A DNA stretch of 64,000 nt, from positions 124,001-188,000 of the forward strand of contig CANMHG010000007.1 of assembly GCA_947497585.1 (NCBI GenBank), read 5' to 3'. The notes beneath the pieces were generated by a model. It ran no database searches, had not been told where the DNA came from, and saw only the letters and a program-made list of their open reading frames with translations. This DNA is from an uncultured Bacillaceae bacterium (GTDB lineage: Bacteria; Bacillota; Bacilli; Bacillales; Bacillaceae_L). The translations under genes were made by a program, and so were the position numbers. Positions 16,588-25,929 of the stretch are shown here, one piece after another; the first letter of the stretch is position 1; each line of letters begins with the position of its first letter.

Positions 16588-17787
16588 TTATAGAAAAGCT
16601 GATATAAGGGTAGAAAATGATTCTTTCCATTTTTGAAAGATAGAGCGATTTTGTAGGCTTTCTAGGGTGATTTCAGTAGAGGCAGCTAATTCCTCGTTAA
16701 ACTGTGTCTTAACTTCCTGAATAACTGTTTTATCATAAATATAACAGTTTATTTCATGGTTTAAGTAAAGACTGCGTTTATCAAAATTTGCGGTGCCAAT
16801 ATCACAGATAACATCATCAATAATAAACACCTTTGCGTGATAAAAGCCTTTTTCATAAAAATAAATTTTTGCGCCTGCTTTTAAAAGTGGTTGGAAATAT
16901 GGGAAGGCAGCTTCTTTAACAAATAAGTGATCGGCCTTTCTAGGTAAAAGGATTGTCACTTTTACTCCCCGTTTTAATGCATATAATATCGCATTAGACA
17001 GTTTTGAGCCAGGAATAAAATACGGTGATCCAATTTTGACTTCTTTTTTTGCTGTTTTTAATAGTTCTAAAAAGTGACTCTGAAGATATGCTCCATCTGT
17101 TGGGACGAGTTTCATATAGCTCTGGCCTTCAATTAGTGGTGGGAAATAGTTTGGTTCTTGAGTTAAATCAATGGTAGTTCTATCCTTCCAGTCATATAAA
17201 AATTGCTTTTGTAAATCTTGTACACCCTGTCCTTCAATTTTTAAGTGATAATCTCGCCAAAATCCGAATTTTGAGTCGTTTCCGAGATATTCTTTTCCAA
17301 CGTTGTAGCCACCTAGATAACCAATTCTGCCATCAATGACTGTTATTTTTCGATGGTTTCTAGCATTTAAAGAGTAAAACAAATAAGGAAACCTGGGGAT
17401 ATGGCATTCAAATAATTGAACTCCACTCTTTTTTAAATCTACCTTCATTTCTTTTGAGATTTTATTACCAACCCAATCAACAAGTAATCTTACTTCTACT
17501 CCTTCTTCTGCTTTCTTTTTTAAACGAGTAAGAAATTCCCGACTGATTTTATCATCTTTTACAATATAAAACAGGATATGAATATGTTCTTTTGCATTCT
17601 CAATCTCATTAAAGAGATCAGTAAACAGGCTGTTACCTTCTGTAAAAAGCTTGAGATTACTTTTCCGCTCCGGAAATTCACGCTTATTAACGATCGATAA
17701 ATGTTTTTTTCGGCCAAGCTTGTAATCAATTCGGAGCCACAAGAATAGAATCATTAATACAGCGAACACAGTAGCTATTACATTCAT
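16588..17787 (-). CDS. clsB: Cardiolipin synthase / phospholipase D family protein (YwjE/ClsB)
   Basis: This 399-residue protein has a single N-terminal membrane helix (residues 2-18) and two HKD phosphodiesterase motifs: [20 protein letters not shown] (near residue 150) and [20 protein letters not shown] (near residue 330). It condenses phosphatidylglycerol into cardiolipin or is a close relative. The length and single membrane segment match B. subtilis YwjE. The ATG follows AAAGGAG. It is the first gene of a two-gene unit with uvsE, divergent from fadF. Confidence 0.88.
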   Translation of the reverse strand: MNVIATVFAVLMILFLWLRIDYKLGRKKHLSIVNKREFPERKSNLKLFTEGNSLFTDLFNEIENAKEHIHILFYIVKDDKISREFLTRLKKKAEEGVEVRLLVDWVGNKISKEMKVDLKKSGVQLFECHIPRFPYLFYSLNARNHRKITVIDGRIGYLGGYNVGKEYLGNDSKFGFWRDYHLKIEGQGVQDLQKQFLYDWKDRTTIDLTQEPNYFPPLIEGQSYMKLVPTDGAYLQSHFLELLKTAKKEVKIGSPYFIPGSKLSNAILYALKRGVKVTILLPRKADHLFVKEAAFPYFQPLLKAGAKIYFYEKGFYHAKVFIIDDVICDIGTANFDKRSLYLNHEINCYIYDKTVIQEVKTQFNEELAASTEITLESLQNRSIFQKWKESFSTLISAFL

Positions 17788-17875
17788 ATGATTGTAACTC
17801 CTTTCTTTTCGGTTTTATTAGTGTAGACGAATACTTCCAAAATTATTTTAAAAGGTTGTTTTTCATATAAATGTG

Positions 17876-17903
17876 TTGACTGAATGCTCATTCATTATAT
17901 AAT
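17876..17903 (+). promoter_or_regulatory. fadF promoter overlapped by a FadR-type operator
   Basis: TTGACT (17876-17881) and TATAAT (17898-17903) with a 16-bp spacer form a strong promoter. The 18-bp sequence TGACTGAATGCTCATTCA (17877-17894) matches 16 of 18 positions of the Bacillus FadR box TGAATGAMTANTCATTCA. Its place over the spacer implies repression that is relieved by long-chain acyl-CoA. Confidence 0.8.
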
Positions 17904-18010
17904 GGAGTTATAGAGATAAAGTCAGAATATTATTTTGTTTTTAAATGTTCGAAAGCAATTGGACAATTAGCGAAATAATTTTTTTAGTATTTTAGAAGGG
18001 GGAAGGTTTC

Positions 18011-20137
18011 ATGGGTACTACATTATTAGTTATTAACTTCATTGCATTCTTGGCTGTAACCGCTTACGCTGTTTATTTGTTTGCGTATTTGATTAAGACA
18101 AGAACGGAATATATCAAGCTAGGTAAAAAAATCGAATTTGATCGTAAATTTAAAGAGCGCTTTGATAAAATCTGGGTCAACGTATTCGGCCAGAAGAAGC
18201 TTTTAAAGGATAAAAAGAGTGGTATTATCCACGTTATGTTCTTTTATGGCTTTATCTTAGTTCAATTTGGAGCTATTGACTTCATTATTAAAGGATTAGT
18301 GCCAGGAGCACATCTACCATTAGGTCCATTGTATCCTGCATTTACATTTTTCCAAGAAATCGTAACATTTATGATTTTAGTTGCGGTCGTGTGGGCTTTC
18401 CACCGTCGTTATGTTGAAAAATTAGTTCGTTTAAAAAGAGGCTTTAAATCAGGTTTAGTTCTACTTTTCATTGGTGGACTAATGCTTTCTGTTTTATTAG
18501 GAAATGGAATGGGACTTGTATGGCATGGACATGACTTAACATGGAGCGAGCCTATTGCATCCGGATTTGCATTTATTTTAGCTTGGATTGGAGAAACAGC
18601 TTCCATTGTAGTATTCTACATTGCTTGGTGGATTCATTTACTTTTCTTATTAACGTTCTTAGTTTATGTACCACAATCAAAGCATGCTCACTTAATTGCT
18701 GGACCAGTTAACGTTTTCTTTGGACGTTTATCAAACCCTGGAAAGCTTGATGCAATTAATTTCGAGGATGAAACACAAGAAACGTTTGGTGTGGGTAAAA
18801 TTGAAGATTTCAAACAAACTCAATTAATCGATTTATATGCCTGTGTTGAGTGTGGACGCTGTACAAATATGTGTCCAGCAACTGGTACAGGAAAAATGCT
18901 TTCACCGATGGACTTAATTGTAAAATTACGTGATCACTTAACAGAAAAAGGTGCTGTAGTCACATCAAGAGCTCCTTGGGTACCAACAGTTGCATTTTCA
19001 AATACAAAAGGTAACCAATTGGCATTGGCTTCTGCTGGTAAAGGTGCAGAAGAGACTGCTGCAACACTTGAAATGGCATACAACCCAAGCCTCATTGGGG
19101 ATGTAATCACAGAAGAAGAAATTTGGGCATGTACGACCTGTCGTAACTGTGAAGATCAATGTCCAGTTATGAATGAGCACGTTGATAAAATTATCGACCT
19201 ACGTCGTTACTTAGTTTTAACAGAAGGTAAAATGGATGCTGATGCGCAACGTGCAATGACAAACATCGAGCGTCAAGGAAATCCTTGGGGACTTAACCGT
19301 AAAGAAAAAGAAAACTGGCGTGAAGCTCGCGAAGATGTAGTTGTTCCAACAGTTAAAGAGCTTAAAAAAGCTGGTGAAGAGTTCGAATATTTATTCTGGG
19401 TTGGATCAATGGGTGCATTCGATAATCGTAGCCAAAAGATTGCCTTATCATTTGCGAAGTTATTAAACGAAGCAGGTGTGAAGTTTGCGATCTTAGGAAA
19501 CAAAGAGAAAAACTCAGGAGATACACCACGTCGTTTAGGTAATGAGTTCTTATTCCAAGAGCTTGCTACAGGAAACATCGATGAGTTTGAGAAAAATGAA
19601 GTGAAGAAGATTGTAACGATTGATCCACATGCTTACAATATCTTTAAAAATGAGTATCCTGATTTTGGTTTAAAAGCTGAAGTATACCATCACACTGAAG
19701 TTCTTGCACAGTTAGTGAAGGAAGGAAGACTAATTCCTAAATATGAAGTGAAAGAAACAATTACGTACCATGATTCTTGTTATTTAGGTAGATACAATGA
19801 AGTGTATGATCAACCACGTGATATTTTAAGAGCTATCCCAGGTGTAACGTTAATTGAGATGGAGCGTAACCGCGAATCAGGAATGTGCTGTGGAGCTGGT
19901 GGAGGACTCATGTGGATGGAAGAAGACACAGGAAGTCGTATTAACGTGGCAAGAACTGAACAGGCACTTGCGATTCAACCAAGTGTTATCAGCTCAGGCT
20001 GTCCTTACTGCTTAACAATGTTAAGTGATGGAACGAAGGCGAAGGAAGTTGAAGAAGAGGTTGGTACATTTGATATTGCTGAACTTCTTGAGAAATCTGT
20101 TGTTGGTGAAACAAAGGAACTTGCTTATAATTTTTAA
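18011..20137 (+). CDS. fadF: Membrane-anchored (Fe-S) oxidoreductase FadF
   Basis: The 708-residue protein has about six N-terminal membrane segments (to residue ~245). A 4Fe-4S ferredoxin pair follows (CVECGRCTNMCP near residue 280 and CTTCRNCEDQCP near residue 375), then two CCG-type cysteine domains (SCYLGRYNEV near 595 and CCGAGGG near 632). It probably passes electrons from acyl-CoA dehydrogenation to the menaquinone pool. In B. subtilis it is YwjF, upstream of acdA in the FadR regulon. Here it stands before a longer acyl-CoA block. The ATG follows AGAAGGGGGAAGG. Confidence 0.92.
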   Translation: MGTTLLVINFIAFLAVTAYAVYLFAYLIKTRTEYIKLGKKIEFDRKFKERFDKIWVNVFGQKKLLKDKKSGIIHVMFFYGFILVQFGAIDFIIKGLVPGAHLPLGPLYPAFTFFQEIVTFMILVAVVWAFHRRYVEKLVRLKRGFKSGLVLLFIGGLMLSVLLGNGMGLVWHGHDLTWSEPIASGFAFILAWIGETASIVVFYIAWWIHLLFLLTFLVYVPQSKHAHLIAGPVNVFFGRLSNPGKLDAINFEDETQETFGVGKIEDFKQTQLIDLYACVECGRCTNMCPATGTGKMLSPMDLIVKLRDHLTEKGAVVTSRAPWVPTVAFSNTKGNQLALASAGKGAEETAATLEMAYNPSLIGDVITEEEIWACTTCRNCEDQCPVMNEHVDKIIDLRRYLVLTEGKMDADAQRAMTNIERQGNPWGLNRKEKENWREAREDVVVPTVKELKKAGEEFEYLFWVGSMGAFDNRSQKIALSFAKLLNEAGVKFAILGNKEKNSGDTPRRLGNEFLFQELATGNIDEFEKNEVKKIVTIDPHAYNIFKNEYPDFGLKAEVYHHTEVLAQLVKEGRLIPKYEVKETITYHDSCYLGRYNEVYDQPRDILRAIPGVTLIEMERNRESGMCCGAGGGLMWMEEDTGSRINVARTEQALAIQPSVISSGCPYCLTMLSDGTKAKEVEEEVGTFDIAELLEKSVVGETKELAYNF

Positions 20138-20227
20138 GAAGATTTTATATTCATAATTACAATTTCAATTTAAATATTCCAAATTTTACTGTAAAATAGA
20201 AATATAGATTAGTAGAACTTGCGACTA

Positions 20228-20268
20228 AGAGGTGTACGAACTTTATTATGTAGAGATTGTACACCTCT
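20228..20268. other. Inverted repeat between fadF and the thiolase gene
   Basis: AGAGGTGTAC pairs with GTACACCTCT across a 21-nt loop. It is followed by CTTATTAG rather than a T run, so it could be a weak terminator, an mRNA element or a binding site. Confidence 0.5.
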
Positions 20269-20284
20269 CTTATTAGACAAGAAT

Positions 20285-20302
20285 CGAGCGAGCGTTCAGT
20301 CG
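20285..20302 (-). promoter_or_regulatory. FadR-like operator upstream of the thiolase gene
   Basis: On the minus strand CGACTGAACGCTCGCTCG matches the fadF operator at 13 of 18 positions, and all five differences are transitions. The shared centre is GACTGAAYGCTC. It lies 41 bp before the thiolase start, so it may give the whole acyl-CoA operon the same control as fadF. Confidence 0.5.
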
Positions 20303-20342
20303 CATTTATGAAAGCGATTACTTTTATAAGGGAGGCTTTTTA

Positions 20343-21521
20343 ATGGGGAAAACAGTGATTGTAAGTGGTGTACGAACTCCGTTTGGAAAATTAGGTGGTA
20401 CTCTTAGCGCATTAACTGCATCTGATTTAGGTGGGATTGCAGTAAAAGAGGCTCTTAACCGTGCGGGGGTGGATCCTGCAAATGTAGGTGAAGTGATTCT
20501 AGGTACTGTTTTACAAGGCGGACAAGGACAAATTCCTTCACGTCAGGCTGCACGCAAAGCAGGAATTCCGTGGGAAGTAAAAACGGAAACAATCAATAAA
20601 GTATGTGCATCTGGACTTCGCAGCGTAACACTTGCAGACCAAATTATCCGAGCAGGCGATGAAGAAGTTATTGTTGCAGGTGGTATGGAATCAATGAGTA
20701 ACGCACCATATATTTTACCGAAAGCACGCTTTGGTCTTCGTATGGGAGATGCCAATGTTGTTGATTTAATGGTTCATGATGGATTGACTTGTAGTTTTAA
20801 TGGTGTGCACATGGGGACGTATGGAAATGGAACAGCTGCGGAACTTGAATTATCACGTGAAGCACAGGATGTATGGGCATATACAAGCCATCAACGTGCT
20901 GTTGCAGCGATTGAGGCTGGAAAGCTGGCAGAGGAAATTGTTCCTGTTGAGTTGAAAGGCCGTAAAGGTGATATTACGGTGGTTGACCAGGATGAAGCAC
21001 CTCGTAAGGATACATCTGTTGAAAAGTTAGCTAAACTTGCACCTGTATTCGGACCTGAAGGAACAATCACAGCAGGTAATGCACCTGGAATTAATGATGG
21101 TGCAGCGGCACTTGTTTTAATGAGTGAAGAGCGTGCTGTGAAAGAAGGGAAAGAACCTATCGCTACAATCCTTGGCCATGCAGCTATTGCTGTGGAAGCA
21201 AAGGATTTTCCAAAGACACCAGGCTTAGTCATTAATGAACTTTTGAAGAAAACTGGTAAAACAGTCGATGAAATCGATTTGTTCGAAGTAAACGAAGCAT
21301 TTGCTGCAGTAACGTTAGCTAGTGGGAAAATTGCAGGTCTTGATCCTGAAAAAGTAAACGTAAATGGTGGAGCAGTTGCATTAGGACACCCAATCGGGGC
21401 AAGTGGAGCACGTATCATCATCACACTTATTCACGAATTAAAACGCAGAGGCGGCGGGATTGGAATTGCTTCGATTTGTTCAGGTGGCGGGCAAGGCGAC
21501 GCGATAATGATTGAAGTCTAG
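20343..21521 (+). CDS. Acetyl-CoA C-acetyltransferase (thiolase)
   Basis: The 392-residue thiolase has the acyl-accepting cysteine in [10 protein letters not shown] (near residue 88), [11 protein letters not shown], and the C-terminal catalytic motifs [19 protein letters not shown] (His near 348) and CSGGGQG (Cys near 378). It cleaves 3-ketoacyl-CoA or acetoacetyl-CoA, or runs in reverse. It is the first gene of the block thiolase-hbd-acd-acdA-tetR-icmF. The ATG follows AAGGGAGG. Repeat A3 begins at the base after the stop codon, and repeat D2 separates this gene from hbd. Confidence 0.93.
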   Translation: MGKTVIVSGVRTPFGKLGGTLSALTASDLGGIAVKEALNRAGVDPANVGEVILGTVLQGGQGQIPSRQAARKAGIPWEVKTETINKVCASGLRSVTLADQIIRAGDEEVIVAGGMESMSNAPYILPKARFGLRMGDANVVDLMVHDGLTCSFNGVHMGTYGNGTAAELELSREAQDVWAYTSHQRAVAAIEAGKLAEEIVPVELKGRKGDITVVDQDEAPRKDTSVEKLAKLAPVFGPEGTITAGNAPGINDGAAALVLMSEERAVKEGKEPIATILGHAAIAVEAKDFPKTPGLVINELLKKTGKTVDEIDLFEVNEAFAAVTLASGKIAGLDPEKVNVNGGAVALGHPIGASGARIIITLIHELKRRGGGIGIASICSGGGQGDAIMIEV

Positions 21522-21641
21522 AAAAGCGGAAGCGCCTTGTTCAGCCCCGACAAGCAAATGTTCTGTGACCCTAAAAGTCCGAACTTAGACTTTTAAGGGC
21601 GCAGGTTATTTGACCTCGAGGGCTAGGCGCTGTAGCTAGAC
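21522..21641 (+). repeat. Family A intergenic repeat, copy A3
   Basis: This copy begins AAAAGCGGAAGCGCC directly after the thiolase TAG and ends GGCGCTGTAGCTAGAC. It carries the same AGCCCC and GGGCT inner stem and central AAAAGTCC hairpin as A1 and A2. Confidence 0.9.
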
Positions 21642-21646
21642 AGAGG

Positions 21647-21673
21647 CATTCGACAAATGCCATTTGTCGAATG
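21647..21673. repeat. Perfect 27-bp palindrome containing two Spo0A-box sequences
   Basis: CATTCGACAAATG and CATTTGTCGAATG are exact inverted copies separated by one base. Each arm contains TTGTCGAA, the Spo0A consensus. It lies between repeats A3 and D2. Confidence 0.7.
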
Positions 21674-21701
21674 ATACTTGTTCAGGCTAGAGGGAGCTTG
21701 T

Positions 21702-21882
21702 AAACGGACTCAAAGGCCGTTATTCCTATAAAAGCGATATATTTTTAACATTAGTGGACTCAGAGGCCCTTATTTCTACTTAATGATGTTAAATTGACTC
21801 TTTTTTCATGCAATAACGGCCTGTGAGACCGTTAACCTAAGAAAAAGGTGGTTTCTACACAAATAACGGTATATGAGTCCGC
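21702..21882. repeat. Family D four-motif inverted repeat, copy D2
   Basis: Motifs AAACGGACTCAAAGGCCGTT (21702) and GTGGACTCAGAGGCCCTTAT (near 21754) are followed by inverted AATAACGGCCTGTGAGACCG (near 21812) and AATAACGGTATATGAGTCCG (near 21862). The order and spacing match D1. It ends 29 bp before the hbd start, just ahead of the ribosome binding site. Confidence 0.8.
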
Positions 21883-21910
21883 GAAAATGAAAACAGGAGG
21901 TAACGAAACA

Positions 21911-22762
21911 ATGAATGTACAAAATGTAATGGTTATCGGTGCTGGACAAATGGGTTCTGGAATTGCCCAAGTGTGTGCAATGGCTGGTTATCAAGTAAAA
22001 CTTCACGATATTAAGCAGGAATTTTTAGATAGAGGCTTTGGAATCATTAAAAAGAACCTTTCACGCCAGGTTGAAAAAGGACGTATGACAGAAGAAGACA
22101 TGACAGCGACGATAAATCGAATCACGCCTTCTCTAGATTTACAGAATGCTAGTGACATAGACTTAGTCATCGAAGCAGCTATTGAAAATATGGAAATCAA
22201 AACAAAGCTATTTGCTGAGTTAGATAAAATCGCACCAGCAGATGCAATCTTAGCTACAAACACATCGTCTCTACCAATCACAGAAATTGCAGCAGCAACG
22301 AACCGTCCTGAGAAAGTGATCGGAATGCACTTCATGAACCCGGTACCAGTTATGAAACTAGTTGAAATCATCCGTGGCCTTGCAACAACGGATGAAGTGT
22401 ACGCAGTAATTGAAGATATGACGAAAAAGCTAAGCAAGGTTCCAGTAGAAGTTAATGATTTCCCAGGCTTTGTTTCAAATCGTATTTTAATGCCAATGAT
22501 CAATGAAGCTATTTTTACAGTATATGAAGGAGTAGCAACTCCTGAAGCAATTGATGAAGTTATGAAGCTTGGAATGAACCATCCAATGGGTCCATTAACG
22601 TTAGCCGACTTTATCGGTCTTGATACATGTCTTTATATTATGGAGACATTACATGAAGGATTTGGAGACGATAAATATCGCCCATGTCCATTACTACGAA
22701 AATATGTAAAAGCTGGTTGGTTAGGTAAGAAATCTGGTCGTGGATTCTACGTATACGAGTAA
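21911..22762 (+). CDS. hbd: 3-hydroxybutyryl-CoA dehydrogenase
   Basis: The 283-residue NAD(P)-dependent enzyme opens with the Rossmann motif [13 protein letters not shown]. It has [10 protein letters not shown], the catalytic GMHFMNPVP (His near residue 138) and [14 protein letters not shown]. It interconverts acetoacetyl-CoA and 3-hydroxybutyryl-CoA. I start at ATG 21911 behind AGGAGGT; an in-frame upstream extension reaches into repeat D2 and is not credible. It works between the thiolase and acyl-CoA dehydrogenases of the same block, and the next gene follows after 45 bp. Confidence 0.94.
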   Translation: MNVQNVMVIGAGQMGSGIAQVCAMAGYQVKLHDIKQEFLDRGFGIIKKNLSRQVEKGRMTEEDMTATINRITPSLDLQNASDIDLVIEAAIENMEIKTKLFAELDKIAPADAILATNTSSLPITEIAAATNRPEKVIGMHFMNPVPVMKLVEIIRGLATTDEVYAVIEDMTKKLSKVPVEVNDFPGFVSNRILMPMINEAIFTVYEGVATPEAIDEVMKLGMNHPMGPLTLADFIGLDTCLYIMETLHEGFGDDKYRPCPLLRKYVKAGWLGKKSGRGFYVYE

Positions 22763-22807
22763 AGCAGCTTGAGTCTACATCATGACATGTTAGAAAGGGG
22801 TATACAC

Positions 22808-23947
22808 ATGGATTTCCGCTTCACACAAGAGCAAGAAATGATGCGAAAAATGGTTCGCAATTTTGCTCAAACTGAAATTGCACCACATATTGAAAGTATG
22901 GAAAATGGAGAGTTTCCTAGAGAGATTCTAGCAAAAATGGCTGACTTAGGCTTAATGGGGATTACAGCACCCGAAAGCTTAGGAGGTTCTGAAATGGACT
23001 TTACTTCCTATATCATCGCTATCCATGAGCTTTCAAAAGTGAGCGCGACAATTGGGGTTATATTGTCCGTACACACGTCAGTGGGAACAAACCCAATTCT
23101 TTATTTTGGAAATGAAGAACAAAAGCAAAAGTATATACCGAAACTTGCTTCTGGTGAATATTTAGGTGCCTTTGCTTTAACTGAGCCAAGTGCTGGATCA
23201 GATGCAGGGAGTTTAAAAACAAAAGCAGTAAAGCAAGGTGACCACTATATTTTAAATGGTTCAAAGGTTTTCATCACAAACGGTGGAGAAGCCGATACGT
23301 ATATTGTTTTTGCTCGAACAAATCCTGATGAAGTAGGCAGTAAGGGGATTTCAGCATTTATCGTTGAAAAAGATACTCCTGGCTTCATCATTGGAAAAGA
23401 TGAGCATAAAATGGGCCTTCATGGTTCAAGAACGGTGCAGTTAACCTTTGAGGATGCAAAGGTACCGGCTGAAAACCTTTTAGGTGAAGAAGGGGAAGGG
23501 TTAAAAATTGCCCTAGCCAATTTAGATGTAGGTCGTATTGGTATTGCCGCGCAATCTTTAGGAATAGCTGAAGCTGCTCTAGAGCATGCAGTAGGTTATG
23601 CAAAAGAGCGAGTACAGTTTGGAAAACCAATAGCTGCTCAACAAGGGGTTGGCTTTAAGCTTGCAGATATGGCTACAAGTGTAGAAGCATCAAAACTACT
23701 AGTCTATCAAGCAGCTTACTTACGCTCAAACGGACTACCGTGTGGAAAAGAAGCGTCGATGGCAAAGCTATTTGCTTCTAAAACAGCAATGGAAGTCACA
23801 ACAGAAGCAATCCAAGTCTATGGCGGATATGGATACACAAAAGATTACCCAGTCGAACGCTTCTTCCGCGATGCAAAAATCTGTGAAATCTATGAAGGTA
23901 CAAGTGAAATCCAACGCTTAGTTATTAGTAAACATCTTTGTAAGTAA
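22808..23947 (+). CDS. Acyl-CoA dehydrogenase (first of a tandem pair)
   Basis: The 379-residue FAD enzyme has [13 protein letters not shown], the substrate-loop [17 protein letters not shown], and the C-terminal motif [14 protein letters not shown] followed by [10 protein letters not shown], whose Glu is the catalytic base of short-chain acyl-CoA dehydrogenases. The start is ATG 22808 behind AGAAAGGGG, not the upstream in-frame ATG. It is a paralogue of the next gene, and the two share long identical stretches such as [20 protein letters not shown]. The pair probably differ in chain-length preference. Confidence 0.94.
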   Translation: MDFRFTQEQEMMRKMVRNFAQTEIAPHIESMENGEFPREILAKMADLGLMGITAPESLGGSEMDFTSYIIAIHELSKVSATIGVILSVHTSVGTNPILYFGNEEQKQKYIPKLASGEYLGAFALTEPSAGSDAGSLKTKAVKQGDHYILNGSKVFITNGGEADTYIVFARTNPDEVGSKGISAFIVEKDTPGFIIGKDEHKMGLHGSRTVQLTFEDAKVPAENLLGEEGEGLKIALANLDVGRIGIAAQSLGIAEAALEHAVGYAKERVQFGKPIAAQQGVGFKLADMATSVEASKLLVYQAAYLRSNGLPCGKEASMAKLFASKTAMEVTTEAIQVYGGYGYTKDYPVERFFRDAKICEIYEGTSEIQRLVISKHLCK

Positions 23948-23999
23948 GAGAGATTAGGTTTAGAAAAAAAATTAATAGATGTAATGGGGGAACTACAAA

Positions 24000-25139
24000 A
24001 TGAATTTCAAATTATCAGAAGAACATGAAATGATTCGTAAAATGGTACGCGATTTCGCAAAAAATGAAGTAGCACCAACTGCTGCAGAGCGTGACGAAGA
24101 AGAACGCTTTGATCGCGAAATCTTTGACAAAATGGCTGAACTAGGACTAACAGGAATTCCTTGGCCAGAAGAGTACGGCGGAATTGGAAGTGACTATCTA
24201 GCATACTGTATCGCAGTTGAAGAACTATCACGTGTTTGTGCATCAACAGGCGTAACACTATCTGCACACACATCACTAGCAGGATGGCCAATCTTCAAGT
24301 TTGGTAACGAAGAGCAAAAACAAAAGTTCCTACGTCCAATGGCAGAAGGTAAAAAAATTGGTGCTTACGGCTTAACAGAACCAGGTTCAGGATCTGATGC
24401 TGGTGGAATGAGAACAACAGCTAGACTTGATGGTGACCACTATGTATTAAATGGCTCTAAAATTTTCATCACAAACGGTGGAATTGCTGACATCTATGTT
24501 GTATTTGCTTTAACAGATCCTACTTCTAAGCATAAAGGAACATCTGCATTTATCGTAGAAAGTGACACTCCAGGATTCTCTGTAGGTAAGAAGGAAAGCA
24601 AGCTAGGAATTCGTTCATCTCCTACTACTGAAATTATGTTCGAAGATTGCCGTGTACCAAAAGAGAACCTACTTGGAGAAGAAGGCGAAGGGTTCAAAGT
24701 TGCAATGATGACATTAGACGGTGGTCGTAATGGTATCGCAGCTCAAGCAGTAGGAATTGCTCAAGGCGCATTAGATGCAGCCGTTGAATATGCGAAAGAA
24801 CGTGTTCAATTTGGTAAGCCAATTGCCGCACAACAAGGTGTAGGCTTTAAGCTTGCTGATATGGCTACAAGCATTGAAGCGTCTCGTCTATTAACCTATC
24901 AAGCTGCTTGGTTAGAGTCAGAAGGACTTCCTTATGGTAAGGAATCAGCAATGTCGAAGCTACTAGCTGGTGACACTGCAATGAAAGTAACAACAGAAGC
25001 TGTTCAAGTATTTGGTGGTTATGGTTATACAAAGGATTACCCAGTAGAGCGCTACATGCGTGATGCGAAAATCACACAAATCTATGAAGGCACACAAGAA
25101 ATCCAACGCCTAGTCATCTCAAGAATGATTACAAAATAA
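24000..25139 (+). CDS. acdA: Acyl-CoA dehydrogenase AcdA (second of a tandem pair)
   Basis: The 379-residue protein has the same plan as its upstream neighbour: [46 protein letters not shown] and [10 protein letters not shown] with the catalytic Glu. It is probably the orthologue of B. subtilis AcdA, which follows fadF there. It oxidises acyl-CoA to trans-2-enoyl-CoA and passes electrons through ETF toward FadF. The ATG follows AATGGGGG. A family E hairpin lies 12 nt after the stop and may end the transcript or dampen it before tetR-icmF. Confidence 0.94.
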   Translation: MNFKLSEEHEMIRKMVRDFAKNEVAPTAAERDEEERFDREIFDKMAELGLTGIPWPEEYGGIGSDYLAYCIAVEELSRVCASTGVTLSAHTSLAGWPIFKFGNEEQKQKFLRPMAEGKKIGAYGLTEPGSGSDAGGMRTTARLDGDHYVLNGSKIFITNGGIADIYVVFALTDPTSKHKGTSAFIVESDTPGFSVGKKESKLGIRSSPTTEIMFEDCRVPKENLLGEEGEGFKVAMMTLDGGRNGIAAQAVGIAQGALDAAVEYAKERVQFGKPIAAQQGVGFKLADMATSIEASRLLTYQAAWLESEGLPYGKESAMSKLLAGDTAMKVTTEAVQVFGGYGYTKDYPVERYMRDAKITQIYEGTQEIQRLVISRMITK

Positions 25140-25150
25140 ACTAATAAATA

Positions 25151-25205
25151 GGGGGCCTGACCCCCGGGCGTAGTACTGCGTTAAAGCACCGGGGGTCAGG
25201 CCCCC
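25151..25205. repeat. Family E GC-rich hairpin repeat, copy E1
   Basis: GGGGGCCTGACCCCCGG and CCGGGGGTCAGGCCCCC form a 17-bp perfect stem with a loop containing TGCGTTAAAGC. The same hairpin occurs after tdk and upp. No T run follows this copy. Confidence 0.9.
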
Positions 25206-25265
25206 GGTGAGGTAATGCGGTAAAGTGCGAGGGGTTAGGGCTCTGTTTGTTTAGGGGTGGATGAC

Positions 25266-25904
25266 ATGAAGAAGCGTGAGGTGCCTGCATCTGTTAAGGA
25301 TGAGCGTCTGATTAAGAAAAGGCGCGATCAGATGATTAAGGGCGCTGTTAATTTGTTTAAGGAAAAAGGGTTTCACCGAACAACAACAAGAGAAATCGCC
25401 AAAGCATCCGGCTTCAGTATTGGTACCCTTTATGAATATATACGTACAAAGGAAGATGTTCTGTATCTTGTTTGTGATAGCATTTACGATCAAGTTCGTG
25501 AAAGAATGCAGCAGGATATTGATACAAAACAAGGAAGTATTGAAAGTTTAAAACTTGCTATTGCTCATTATTTTAGAGTAGTGAACGAAATGCAGGATGA
25601 AGTTTTAGTTATGTATCAAGAAGCAAAATCCCTAACAAAGGATGCACTTCCTTATGTGTTAAAAAAGGAAATTGAAATGGTCGCGATGTTTGAAAGTGTG
25701 ATCAATGGCTGTGTGGCTTCAGGAGAACTGGAGTTAGAAGAACATGAAGTAAAACTCATTGCCCATAACATCTTCGTTCAAGGCCAAATGTGGGGCTTTC
25801 GTCGCTGGGCACTTCAAAAAATCTACACACTCGACCAATACATCGAGCTACAAACCGCACTTCTTTTAAATGGTATTCATAAAGAAGTGGTAGTAAAAAA
25901 GTAA
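25266..25904 (+). CDS. TetR/AcrR family transcriptional regulator
   Basis: This 212-residue protein has a basic N-terminus and a TetR helix-turn-helix ([20 protein letters not shown], near residues 37-56, then [17 protein letters not shown]). The helical C-terminal half resembles acyl-CoA-binding regulators. It is not the FadR (YsiA) sequence I recall from B. subtilis, so its ligand is open; its place inside the acyl-CoA block suggests it controls these genes. I start at ATG 25266 behind AGGGGTGG; a GTG at 25257 is an alternative. icmF follows after 25 bp. Confidence 0.88.
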   Translation: MKKREVPASVKDERLIKKRRDQMIKGAVNLFKEKGFHRTTTREIAKASGFSIGTLYEYIRTKEDVLYLVCDSIYDQVRERMQQDIDTKQGSIESLKLAIAHYFRVVNEMQDEVLVMYQEAKSLTKDALPYVLKKEIEMVAMFESVINGCVASGELELEEHEVKLIAHNIFVQGQMWGFRRWALQKIYTLDQYIELQTALLLNGIHKEVVVKK

Positions 25905-25929
25905 AAACCTTCGAAAGGGTGAATTTACA

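Noticed and set aside
20891..21424. 177-residue open frame antisense to the thiolase gene
   Set aside because: Shadow frame of a confirmed thiolase; no start signals or recognisable motifs.
22003..22503. 166-residue open frame antisense to hbd
   Set aside because: Lies opposite the conserved Rossmann and catalytic segments of hbd and has no family resemblance.
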